Source: Nocardioides sp. YR527
GTDB taxonomy: Bacteria; Actinomycetota; Actinomycetes; Propionibacteriales; Nocardioidaceae
Direction: 5' to 3'
NCBI RefSeq assembly: GCF_900101045.1
Contig: NZ_FNFN01000006.1
Location: forward strand, 1 to 64,000
DNA length: 64,000 nucleotides
The notes beneath the pieces were generated by a model, which was not told the DNA's origin, did no database searches, and was given only the letters and a program-made list of their open reading frames with translations. Of this stretch, positions 33,356 through 40,388 are shown piece after piece (the first letter of the stretch is position 1; each line of letters opens with the position of its first letter). Both the position numbers and the translations under genes were made by a program.

Positions 33356-33835
33356 TCAGTAGTCGGTGCGGTCCTGCTTGGCGAGCCAGGCGTCGAAGGG
33401 GTCGTACGCCTGCGGGATCCGCAGCTCGTCGACCTTGGTCGGCCAGTCGTGGTGCTCGTTGGCGCGGCCGGTGCCGAAGAGGTTGTAGAAGGCGAGGTCG
33501 TCGAATCCGCCCTTGGCCGCGTCGTCACGGTCGGCGGCGTAGACGACGCGGTCCAGCCGCGCCCACAGCGCGGTCGCCAGGCACATCGGGCAGGGCTCGC
33601 ACGAGGTGTAGAGGGTGCACCCGGCCAGCGAGAAGCTGTCGGCCTCCTTGCACGCGGAACGGATCGCGACGATCTCGGCGTGGGCGCTCGGGTCCAGGTC
33701 GCGGGTGACCCGGTTCTGGCCGGTTCCGAGCAGGATGCCGTCGCGGAGGATGATGGCGCCGAACGGGCCACCGCCGTTGTTGACGTTGCGCACGGCGAGC
33801 GCGACCGCCTGCTCCAACCACATCGTGTCAGTCAT
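33356..33835 (-). CDS. Guanine deaminase-like nucleoside/base deaminase (CDA fold)
   Basis: 159 residues from the ATG at 33835, preceded by GGGGG. Zinc ligands are in HAEIVAIR and PCPMCLAT, the cytidine-deaminase-superfamily signature. GGGPFGAIILRDG and CEPCPMCLATALWARLDRVV fit bacterial GuaD better than TadA. Predicted reaction: guanine to xanthine and ammonia. It is the last gene of the minus-strand purine set, 61 bp after the RpiR gene; the gap holds a degenerate GAAAC box (complement of 33867-33874). No xanthine dehydrogenase is in the window to link it to urate. Confidence 0.8.
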   Translation of the reverse strand: MTDTMWLEQAVALAVRNVNNGGGPFGAIILRDGILLGTGQNRVTRDLDPSAHAEIVAIRSACKEADSFSLAGCTLYTSCEPCPMCLATALWARLDRVVYAADRDDAAKGGFDDLAFYNLFGTGRANEHHDWPTKVDELRIPQAYDPFDAWLAKQDRTDY

Positions 33836-33896
33836 GCCGATTCCCCCTTGCACAGGCCCGAGGATCGATGTTTCCACTGTCATTCTGCCCCCGACA

Positions 33897-34718
33897 TCAC
33901 TCGACCTCGTGGAGGCGATCGTAGGTCGCGCTGATGGCCGAGACGCGGTCGCGTCCGGCCCGTCCGCGCTCGTGGAGTACGCCGTCGGCGAGCACGCTCG
34001 TCAGCGACATCGGTGCCGCCAGCGAGTCGAAGGCGAGGGCACCCTGGACCGGGCACTCCAGCGCGATGTCGGCGCGGCCCAGATGAACCGTCCCGGTCGG
34101 GTCGGCGATCACGATCACCGTGCTCCCTGAGGCCGCGGCGGCATCGACGAACCCGCCGAAGCCCGCGGGCCGGCGCCGCAGCCCGACCGCGACCACCACC
34201 GATCTCTCGCCGAGCTCGGCCAGCTCCTCGCCGATGACCTGGCCGGGAGCGGGCGCGAGCGTGACCCGCTCGCGGGTCTGGGTGAGCTGCTGGCGCAGAT
34301 GGAGCGCGACCGGGTAGGAGTTGCGCCAGCCCGCGACCATCACCTCGCTCGCCCCGGCGATGGCCTCGATCGCCTCGGCGATGCCGGCCTGCTCCATGAC
34401 CCGCGCGATCGCCGCTGCCTCACCCTCGGCGTGGGCGCTCAGGTCCGGGGCGCCCTCGACCCGTCGCGGCTCGCCGGCCGTACGCAGCCCCCGCAGGTGG
34501 TCGCGTACCTCGTCGAAGCCGTCGAACCCCAGCGACCGGAAGAGCCGGCTCATCGTCGCCTTGGACACCTCCGCGAGCGAGGCCAGCTCGGCCGCGCGGT
34601 AGGTCGCCAGGTCGTCGAGATGCTCCAGCAGCGTGTCGGCCGCCTTGCGCTCCTGGGGCGAGAGGGTCTGATAGGTCGCGGCGATCCGTCGGTCGATCCG
34701 CTGGTCCACCGGGCTCAT
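33897..34718 (-). CDS. RpiR/MurR-family transcriptional regulator
   Basis: 273 residues. The N-terminal HTH_6 domain is seen in LSPQERKAADTLLEHLDDL and AELASLAEVSKATMSRLFRS. A SIS-type domain follows (about residues 120-250; ASEVMVAGWRNSYPVALHLR, then VVVAVGLRRRP). SIS domains usually bind phosphosugars; in this urate operon the ligand may be a pathway intermediate. The start overlaps the urate oxidase stop (ATGA). It is the best candidate to bind the 19-bp boxes at 36421 and 39064. The frame stays open far upstream, but that sequence is antisense-like and not family-related. Confidence 0.9.
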   Translation of the reverse strand: MSPVDQRIDRRIAATYQTLSPQERKAADTLLEHLDDLATYRAAELASLAEVSKATMSRLFRSLGFDGFDEVRDHLRGLRTAGEPRRVEGAPDLSAHAEGEAAAIARVMEQAGIAEAIEAIAGASEVMVAGWRNSYPVALHLRQQLTQTRERVTLAPAPGQVIGEELAELGERSVVVAVGLRRRPAGFGGFVDAAAASGSTVIVIADPTGTVHLGRADIALECPVQGALAFDSLAAPMSLTSVLADGVLHERGRAGRDRVSAISATYDRLHEVE

Positions 34719-35584
34719 GTGGGCACTGACGCCCAGGCGTCCGGCTCGGTCGACCCGTCGCGCTGCAGGGTCGCCTCGATGAGTCCGTAGGGACGGTCGG
34801 CGGCGAAGAAGACCTCGTTCGGGTTCTCCAGGTCGAAGGGGGAGAGGTCGACGAGGAAGTGGTGCTTGTTGGGGCAGGAGATCCTGAACTCCGCGATCCC
34901 CTCGAACGCCTCCATCACCGCCCGGCCCATCTCGTAGATGGTCTGCTGCAGTGCGAGCGAGTGCACCTGCGCGAACGTGTCGAGCATGATCGCGCGGATC
35001 CGGTCGTAGGCCTCGTTCCAATCCTCCGGATGGCTCTCCCACCGCCACCACGCGGTGACCTCGGTTGCCAGGATCCGGTCGGTCGTCTCGGCGAGGGTGG
35101 TGTAGCGGTCGCGCGGGAAGCCGTGGAACTCCGACCCGGTCGACTTGAGCACCACCAGGTCGCTCAGCCCGGACAAGACGAAGGTTCGTTCGCCGAAGCG
35201 GTTGACCACCGCCGTACGCGTCTCCTGACCGCGCCGTGCGAATGAATGCTCGTTCGCCGGGATCCGGTCCCAGGAGTAGGACTCCGCCTTCATCACCGAC
35301 CCGGTGACCCACGGCTGCTCGGCCCAGTAGGCGGTGAGGTCGAGCAGGAACGCCTCCGGCGAGGTGATGCCGAGCTCCTTGGCCTTCGCGTAGACCACGT
35401 TCTTCTGGGTGTCGGTGGCGTGCACGTGCACGTTGTCACCCTCGGTGAAGGCCGTCGCGAAGTCGCCCCTGAGCTGGGTGGACACGTTCAGGTCGTGGAT
35501 CGTGTGCCGCGCGCCGTCCCGGTCGACCTTGACCAGGCGTACCTCCGCCTTGCCGTGCTGGTTGGGGCCAAGAGTGATCGACAT
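34715..35584 (-). CDS. pucL: Urate oxidase (uricase)
   Basis: 289 residues, typical length. Lys12 (GPNQHGKAEVRLVKV) and Thr59 in TDTQKN are the conserved catalytic pair; SKSTGSEFHGF-type substrate-binding residues appear as LKSTGSEFHGFPRDRYTTL. It oxidises urate with O2 to 5-hydroxyisourate and H2O2, without cofactor. Its ATG overlaps the HIU hydrolase stop by one base and its stop overlaps the RpiR start by four. The product is handed to the two enzymes encoded just upstream. Confidence 0.96.
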   Translation of the reverse strand: MSITLGPNQHGKAEVRLVKVDRDGARHTIHDLNVSTQLRGDFATAFTEGDNVHVHATDTQKNVVYAKAKELGITSPEAFLLDLTAYWAEQPWVTGSVMKAESYSWDRIPANEHSFARRGQETRTAVVNRFGERTFVLSGLSDLVVLKSTGSEFHGFPRDRYTTLAETTDRILATEVTAWWRWESHPEDWNEAYDRIRAIMLDTFAQVHSLALQQTIYEMGRAVMEAFEGIAEFRISCPNKHHFLVDLSPFDLENPNEVFFAADRPYGLIEATLQRDGSTEPDAWASVPT

Positions 35585-35913
35585 CAGCTTCCTCGATAGG
35601 TCGTGTAGGAGAACGGGCTGAGCAGGAGGGCGACATGGTGGTGCTCACCGGCGGTGACGGTGAACCCGACGCTCACCTCGGGAAAGAACGTCTCGCGATC
35701 CTGCTCGGCGAACCACGGCCCGGTCGCGAAGGTCAGGATGTGCGGCCCGGGGAGCACCTCGCCCTCGAACCGCACCCGCCCGTCGGCATCGGTGGTCGCG
35801 GTGCGCGCGCTGTCGTCGGGAAGGACCAGGATCAGGTCGAGACCCGCGGCGGGCCGGCCGAGGGCGGCGTCGAGGACGTGCGTGGAGACGGTGGTCGGGT
35901 GAGGCTGCGTCAT
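35584..35913 (-). CDS. pucM: 5-hydroxyisourate hydrolase (transthyretin-like)
   Basis: 109 residues. The N-terminal signature STHVLDAALGRPA carries the first catalytic His, and the C-terminus ends in the diagnostic YRGS. It hydrolyses 5-hydroxyisourate to OHCU in the second step after uricase. It overlaps OHCU decarboxylase upstream (ATGA) and uricase downstream (TGATG), so the three steps are translationally coupled. Confidence 0.96.
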   Translation of the reverse strand: MTQPHPTTVSTHVLDAALGRPAAGLDLILVLPDDSARTATTDADGRVRFEGEVLPGPHILTFATGPWFAEQDRETFFPEVSVGFTVTAGEHHHVALLLSPFSYTTYRGS

Positions 35914-36404
35914 GTGATCAAGCCTCGCAGCCTGAGCAACGCGATCTCGGCGAGCTGGCCCCTGGTCACCGTGATTTCGGTAGCCGGGTCGTTCTCCAGC
36001 CGCTCCTCGAGGAGCGCGAGCATCTCCTCGGCGCTGCGTCCGGCCGCCCGCACCAGGTAGATCCGGCCGAACCGCTTCTCGTAGGCCGCGTTCCCCGCCC
36101 TCAGCCGCGCCTGCACCTCGGCGTCGGCCGGGTCGACCCCGGCCTGCTCACGGGCGGAGAGCGTTGCGCTCTCCCCGTCCCCGGCGTGGCGTTCCCCGAT
36201 CCGGGGGTGGTCGGCCAGGGCTCCCTCGACCTCCTCGTCGGTCCAGGCCGCCGCCAGCCGCTCCGCGGCTGCCAGCAGGTCACCCACGTCCGCATAGGGC
36301 CGCCGCGCGACCAGCCCGGCCGCCCACGAGGGGATCGCCACACAGGGTACGACGACACTCTCCGCCTCGTCGGCGGGCAGGGCATCGAACTCGGCGAGCG
36401 TCAT
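35910..36404 (-). CDS. OHCU decarboxylase
   Basis: 164 residues from the ATG at 36404; GTGs at 36410 and 36413 are alternatives. HPRIGER (His66) is the catalytic motif, and FGRIYLVRAAGRSAEEML is the conserved C-terminal block. It converts 2-oxo-4-hydroxy-4-carboxy-5-ureidoimidazoline to S-allantoin, the last of the three urate steps. It is the first gene downstream of the box at 36421-36439, which lies 16 nt before its ATG, so this box probably controls the OHCU-HIU-uricase-RpiR run. Confidence 0.94.
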   Translation of the reverse strand: MTLAEFDALPADEAESVVVPCVAIPSWAAGLVARRPYADVGDLLAAAERLAAAWTDEEVEGALADHPRIGERHAGDGESATLSAREQAGVDPADAEVQARLRAGNAAYEKRFGRIYLVRAAGRSAEEMLALLEERLENDPATEITVTRGQLAEIALLRLRGLIT

Positions 36405-36420
36405 GGTCACCACAGCAGCC

Positions 36421-36439
36421 TATGAAACGAGCGTTTCGG
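36421..36439 (-). promoter_or_regulatory. 19-bp palindromic box before the urate operon
   Basis: TATGAAACGAGCGTTTCGG contains the perfect palindrome GAAACG-AG-CGTTTC. It matches the box at 39064-39082 in 14 of 19 positions, and all five differences are transitions. It lies 16 nt before the OHCU decarboxylase ATG and so could block transcription or translation initiation. Confidence 0.7.
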
Positions 36440-36480
36440 TGTCCGCAACGCAGGTTGCCGTTGTGTAACGCCCGAGGCGG

Positions 36481-38001
36481 CTACCCCGCGAAGCCCTGGG
36501 CCAGGGCGAGGAGGTCGCGGTCGCGGCCGGGTGCGGCGACCAGGCAGAGGCCTGCCGGGAGGTTGGTGGGGGTGCGGACCGGGACCGAGACGGCGGGGAG
36601 TCCGGCGATACCGGCGATGCAGGTGAGGCGCATGGTGTCGTCGCGCACTGCGGCCGCCTCGGCAGCCGTCGGTGCCACCGAGGAGGCGCTGGGGTAGGCG
36701 AGGACGCGGTCGCCGACGACGTCGAGGATCTCCGTACGCGCCTGCGCGAGCACCGCACGCGCCTCGGCGGCCTGCTCCCGGGTCACCGACCGGGCCATCT
36801 CGAACCGACCGCGCACCGCCTCCCCGAGCGTGTCGAGCCGGGTCTCCAACCAGGCCCCGTGGGCCTGCCACGCCTGGTAGGCCTGCCCGGTGACGAACGC
36901 TTGGCGCCACTCGTCGAGCCTGGCCGGCTCCCAGGTCAGCGGCTTGGCCTCGGGCAGCGCGTCGCTCACGGCGGTGGCGACGTCCTCCGAGGCGAGTCCG
37001 ACCAGCGCCGGCACCAGGTGGATCTCGTCCAGCGACACAGTCGATGATCCGGGAGCCTCCGGCAGCAGTACGTCACCCACCGCCTGCAGCAGGAACGCCG
37101 AACGCGTCATCCACCCGACGGTGTCGAAGGCCTTGGCGAGCGGAAGCAGCCCCTCGCGCGAGACGGCCCCGTGGGACGTACGGATCCCGTAGAGGCCCTG
37201 GTAGGCGGACGGGACCCGGATCGAGCCACCGGTGTCGGTGCCGAGCCCGATCGAGGCGTGGCCGAGGGCGACCGCGGTCGCCGAGCCGGATGAGGAGCCC
37301 CCAGGAATCCGGCCGGGTGCGCGAGGGTTCGGCGGTGCCCCGTAGTGGGCGTTGAGCCCCGAGAGGGAGTAGGCGAACTCCTCGGTGCGCGCGATCCCAC
37401 GCACCGAGGCCCCGGCGTCGAGCAGGGCGGCGACGGCGGCGGCGTGCGACGTTGCCACCGGCGCCTGCTCCAGCCATGCCGGGCTCCCGGCGCCGACCGC
37501 GAAGCCGGCGACCGCGAAGAGGTCCTTGACCGCGACGGTCTCGCCCGACAGGGCGCCGTCGGCGGTGTGCGAGGAGACCAGCGGGTCGCCGACGACCCGC
37601 CAGATCCGGGTGTCGAAGGCCGGCGCCGGCACCGAGACGTGGGCCGCGGTGACCTGCCAGCCGCCGTACTCGATCCGCACCGGGTCCCGCGCCCACAGCT
37701 GCGTCTGCAGCCCGCGCCCGCCGCGGTCGAGCTCGGTCACGGCCACGATGAGCGCGTGGTCCTCGTCGATCACCTGTACGTGGGTCTGCACGATGCGCCG
37801 CTTCGGCGCGCCACCGCGCGCGCCCCGGAAAGCAGCGATCTGCTCGTGTCCGACCAGCAGCCCGGCGGCATCGCCACGCAAGGTCGTCGGGGAGTCGGCG
37901 AAGAGTGCGTCCAGGGCGGCGATGTCGTCGGACATCAGCGCGCTCTCGTACGCCCGGAAGGCCTGCAGCAGCCCGTGCGGGACAGGCTTGAGCTCAGTCA
38001 T
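36481..38001 (-). CDS. AtzH-like domain fused to an amidase-signature hydrolase
   Basis: 506 residues, two domains. Residues about 1-125 are a SnoaL/NTF2-fold AtzH-like domain (LLQAFRAYESALMSDDIAAL, GHEQIAAFR). Residues about 145-506 are an amidase: Lys159 in ETVAVKDLF, the serine loop GGSSSGSATAVALGHAS (about 234-250), and Ser260 in TDTGGSIRVPSAYQGLYG. In cyanuric-acid operons AtzH and the amidase AtzE are separate proteins; here they are joined. The likely reaction is hydrolysis of an amide or ureide such as a biuret-, allophanate- or carbamoyl-type compound; the substrate is unproven. It overlaps the formamidase gene (ATGA). Confidence 0.85.
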   Translation of the reverse strand: MTELKPVPHGLLQAFRAYESALMSDDIAALDALFADSPTTLRGDAAGLLVGHEQIAAFRGARGGAPKRRIVQTHVQVIDEDHALIVAVTELDRGGRGLQTQLWARDPVRIEYGGWQVTAAHVSVPAPAFDTRIWRVVGDPLVSSHTADGALSGETVAVKDLFAVAGFAVGAGSPAWLEQAPVATSHAAAVAALLDAGASVRGIARTEEFAYSLSGLNAHYGAPPNPRAPGRIPGGSSSGSATAVALGHASIGLGTDTGGSIRVPSAYQGLYGIRTSHGAVSREGLLPLAKAFDTVGWMTRSAFLLQAVGDVLLPEAPGSSTVSLDEIHLVPALVGLASEDVATAVSDALPEAKPLTWEPARLDEWRQAFVTGQAYQAWQAHGAWLETRLDTLGEAVRGRFEMARSVTREQAAEARAVLAQARTEILDVVGDRVLAYPSASSVAPTAAEAAAVRDDTMRLTCIAGIAGLPAVSVPVRTPTNLPAGLCLVAAPGRDRDLLALAQGFAG

Positions 38002-39053
38002 AGGGCGAAGTCTGCCTTGCGGATCGTGGCGTGTACGCCTTTGACGACGTCGACCACCTGAGAGATCCGGAAGTCGGTGGCCGCCGAGAGATAGGCGTAG
38101 GCGTCCTCCGGCGTCATCCCGAACCGCGCGCTGAGCAGGGCGATCGCGGCGCGGACACAGTTCTGCGTGGCCACGTCGAGGGACTCGTCGAGCCCGGTGG
38201 GGATGAGAAATTCCGACGTCTCCGCCAACGGCCCGGCGAGCTCGCCGAACCGCGCGGCCGCCTCCTCGCGAGCGACGAGGTCGAAACGGAGCGTCGCCCG
38301 CAGCGAGGCCTCCAACGCGGTCAGCGAGACCTCGCCGTCACCCTGCGCGAAGTGCGGGTCGCCGACGTACGCCAACGCGCCGGCGACCTGGACGGGCAGG
38401 TAGAGGGTCGCCCCGGTCGTGAGCAGCCGGATGTCGATGTTGCCGCCGTGCGAGCCGGGCGGCACCGAGTGCGGCCGCTCGGACCCCGGCACCGCGACCC
38501 CCATGATCCCGAGGAACGGGTCGAGGGCGAACGACGCCGGCCCGATCACCCCGCGCCCGTCGACGACGGGCGTGAAGACGCTGTGCACCGGCTCGTCGCC
38601 GCGCGGGAACTCGCCCGGCAGCGCGCCCCGCCCGTGCCGGTTCGACACGACCCCGTAGGGCACCCGTGGCAGCGTCTCCAGCACCGTGATCGCGAGCAGA
38701 TCGCCGACCTCGGCACCCTCGACCTCGATCGGCCGCGAGACGACATGCGGGCCGTCGACGCCGAAGGTCCGCTCATAGCCGGAGGCAGCCAGGGCGACCG
38801 CGTCGGAGAGGACCTCCTCGACCCCGTGCGCGGCGAAGAACTTCTCCGGGTTCCGCCCCTGGTCCTCGAGGATGCCCTCGTGGGAGATCGTGTCCACGGT
38901 CACCGAGGTCCCCGGCGCGATGCTCAGCACGGGGGAGTCCGTCGCGCACGGCAGCCGCCCCCACAGCACGTTGTCGACCTCGGCCGGAAGGTAGGTCGTG
39001 GAGCTGATCGGTCCGGTTCCCGGCTGCAGTGCCGACACGGTGGGGGCAGTCAT
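37998..39053 (-). CDS. Acetamidase/formamidase family protein (FmdA/AmdA)
   Basis: 351 residues. FmdA_AmdA features: the acidic metal site region DTISHEGILEDQGRNPEKFF, VEGAEVGDLLAITVLE, PPGSHGGNIDIRLL, and QVAGALAYVGDPHFAQGDGE. Predicted release of ammonia and formate or acetate from small amides in the cytoplasm. It is the first gene of the minus-strand set, 10 nt downstream of the box at 39064-39082, and overlaps the AtzH-amidase gene by 4 bp, suggesting consecutive steps. Confidence 0.92.
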   Translation of the reverse strand: MTAPTVSALQPGTGPISSTTYLPAEVDNVLWGRLPCATDSPVLSIAPGTSVTVDTISHEGILEDQGRNPEKFFAAHGVEEVLSDAVALAASGYERTFGVDGPHVVSRPIEVEGAEVGDLLAITVLETLPRVPYGVVSNRHGRGALPGEFPRGDEPVHSVFTPVVDGRGVIGPASFALDPFLGIMGVAVPGSERPHSVPPGSHGGNIDIRLLTTGATLYLPVQVAGALAYVGDPHFAQGDGEVSLTALEASLRATLRFDLVAREEAAARFGELAGPLAETSEFLIPTGLDESLDVATQNCVRAAIALLSARFGMTPEDAYAYLSAATDFRISQVVDVVKGVHATIRKADFAL

Positions 39054-39063
39054 GGCCGAACCG

Positions 39064-39082
39064 TATGGAACGGATGTTTCAG
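39064..39082 (-). promoter_or_regulatory. 19-bp box before the formamidase-amidase genes
   Basis: TATGGAACGGATGTTTCAG is a degenerate version of the box at 36421-36439 (14 of 19 identical). It lies 10 nt before the formamidase ATG, the same strand and nearly the same distance as the other box, so both transcription units should answer to one regulator. Confidence 0.65.
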
Positions 39083-39110
39083 GCTCGTGACGAGCGGATC
39101 AGCCGGTGGT

Positions 39111-39470
39111 TCAGAAGACCAGCGCGACGCCGAGCAGCACCGCGATGAGCAGCAGGGCCCCGGCGAGGATGAACCCGGTGGCGAAGGCCGGCAGCGGGCG
39201 CCGCTCCCGCATCGCACGCTCGACCCGTGCCCACCGGACCATCGCGAGGACCGTGCACAGGATCGCGGTGAGCACCAGCAGGGCGATCACCCCGATGCGT
39301 ACGCCCTCCGCGGTGGGCACCTGGAACGAGTGCAGCGCGACCGCACCGGCGAGCAGGCCGAGCACGGTGCGGGCCCAGGCCAGGAACGTACGCTCGTTGG
39401 CCAGCGTGAACCGGGGATCCGGCTCGGAGCCGTGGTCGTAGACCCAGTGCGGGTGTCGGGGGTCGGTCAT
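39111..39470 (-). CDS. DUF202 (YidH-like) membrane protein
   Basis: 119 residues, three membrane helices. The family signature RFTLANERTFLAWARTVLGL opens the first helix. The function is unknown. The ATG at 39470 is preceded by a GGGGG tract. It is divergent from the thioesterase gene (start 39516), so the 18-bp palindrome at 39508-39525 may affect both. Confidence 0.88.
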   Translation of the reverse strand: MTDPRHPHWVYDHGSEPDPRFTLANERTFLAWARTVLGLLAGAVALHSFQVPTAEGVRIGVIALLVLTAILCTVLAMVRWARVERAMRERRPLPAFATGFILAGALLLIAVLLGVALVF

Positions 39471-39502
39471 GCCCCCATCGTCCACCACATCGGGTGCCGA
39501 TC

Positions 39503-39525
39503 TAGATTATTACCCATGGGTAATA
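39503..39525 (+). promoter_or_regulatory. -10 and 18-bp perfect palindrome over the thioesterase start codon
   Basis: TAGATT (39503-39508) is a plausible -10 lying 7 nt before the ATG. TATTACCCATGGGTAATA (39508-39525) is perfectly palindromic and has the start codon ATG (39516-39518) at its centre. A repressor bound here would cover the transcription start of a leaderless mRNA. Confidence 0.75.
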
Positions 39526-40343
39526 GCGAACAGGCAGAGTTCGATCGCGACATCGCGGTCCGCCGGATCGATGAGAAGACATACGCAGCCGACCTGGCCC
39601 CCGGCTGGGTGGTCGGCGGCGGCGTCAACGGCGGCTACCTGCTCGCGGTCATCGCCAACGCCCTGCGGGCGCACCTGCCGAACCACCCGGACCCGATCGT
39701 GCTGAGTGCGTTCTACGCGGGCGCGAGCACCCCGGGGCCGGCGGAGGTCCGCATCGAGACCAAGCGCGACAAGGGCTCGCTGGCCATCGCGACCGCCGAG
39801 CTGTGGCAGGGCGAGGAGCTGCGGATCACCACGACGGCGACGTACGCGGACCTCGATGGTCTCCACGCCAAGAGCAGTGGTTTCGAGCGGGTCACCGCGA
39901 CCGAGCCCGAGCTGCCGCCGCTCGATGAGTGCCTCTCCTCGACCACGGCACCCGAGGAGATGAAGAAGTTCGTGCCGATGCTGGACCGCTACGAGCTCTG
40001 CGTGCCGAAGGAGCAGTTCGTCTGGGGTGGCGCGGCACCGACCGGCGAGGCCGTCTTCACCGGCTGGTTCCGACACCACGACCGCGAGCCCGACCCGCTC
40101 TCGCTGCTGCAGGTGCTCGACGCGCTCCCGCCTGTGACCTTCGGGCTCGAGCTGCCGGGCTGGGCGCCGACGCTCGAGCTCACCTGCCACATCCGCCACA
40201 AGCCGGCGCCGGGCTGGCTCAAGGTCACCCACTTCTCACGCAACCTCTCCGGCGGCATGTTCGAGGAGGACTGCGAGGTCTGGGACTCCGAGGGCAAGCT
40301 GGTCGCGCAGGCGCGTCAGCTTGCTCGCTTGCCGCGCGCCTGA
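39516..40343 (+). CDS. Acyl-CoA thioesterase (double hot-dog, TesB-like)
   Basis: 275 residues. GWVVGGGVNGGYLLAVIANAL is the 4HBT_3/TesB-like opening (Asn-Gly-Gly-Tyr motif), and the second hot-dog half holds WAPTLELTCHIRHKPAPGWL. It likely hydrolyses acyl-CoAs in the cytoplasm. Both the transcription start and the ATG lie inside a perfect palindrome, implying tight repression, perhaps by an acyl-CoA- or fatty-acid-responsive TetR/MarR protein encoded elsewhere. It ends convergent with the VanY-like gene. Confidence 0.87.
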   Translation: MGNSEQAEFDRDIAVRRIDEKTYAADLAPGWVVGGGVNGGYLLAVIANALRAHLPNHPDPIVLSAFYAGASTPGPAEVRIETKRDKGSLAIATAELWQGEELRITTTATYADLDGLHAKSSGFERVTATEPELPPLDECLSSTTAPEEMKKFVPMLDRYELCVPKEQFVWGGAAPTGEAVFTGWFRHHDREPDPLSLLQVLDALPPVTFGLELPGWAPTLELTCHIRHKPAPGWLKVTHFSRNLSGGMFEEDCEVWDSEGKLVAQARQLARLPRA

Positions 40344-40388
40344 GGGGGTCGGCACGGGGTCAGATCCGCCGACTCGGCGCCACGATGT

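Noticed and set aside
33897..35312. A 471-codon RpiR protein with a long N-terminal extension
   Set aside because: The extra 198 codons overlap urate oxidase in another frame and do not resemble any domain; the ATG at 34718 fits the ATGA overlap and the HTH start.
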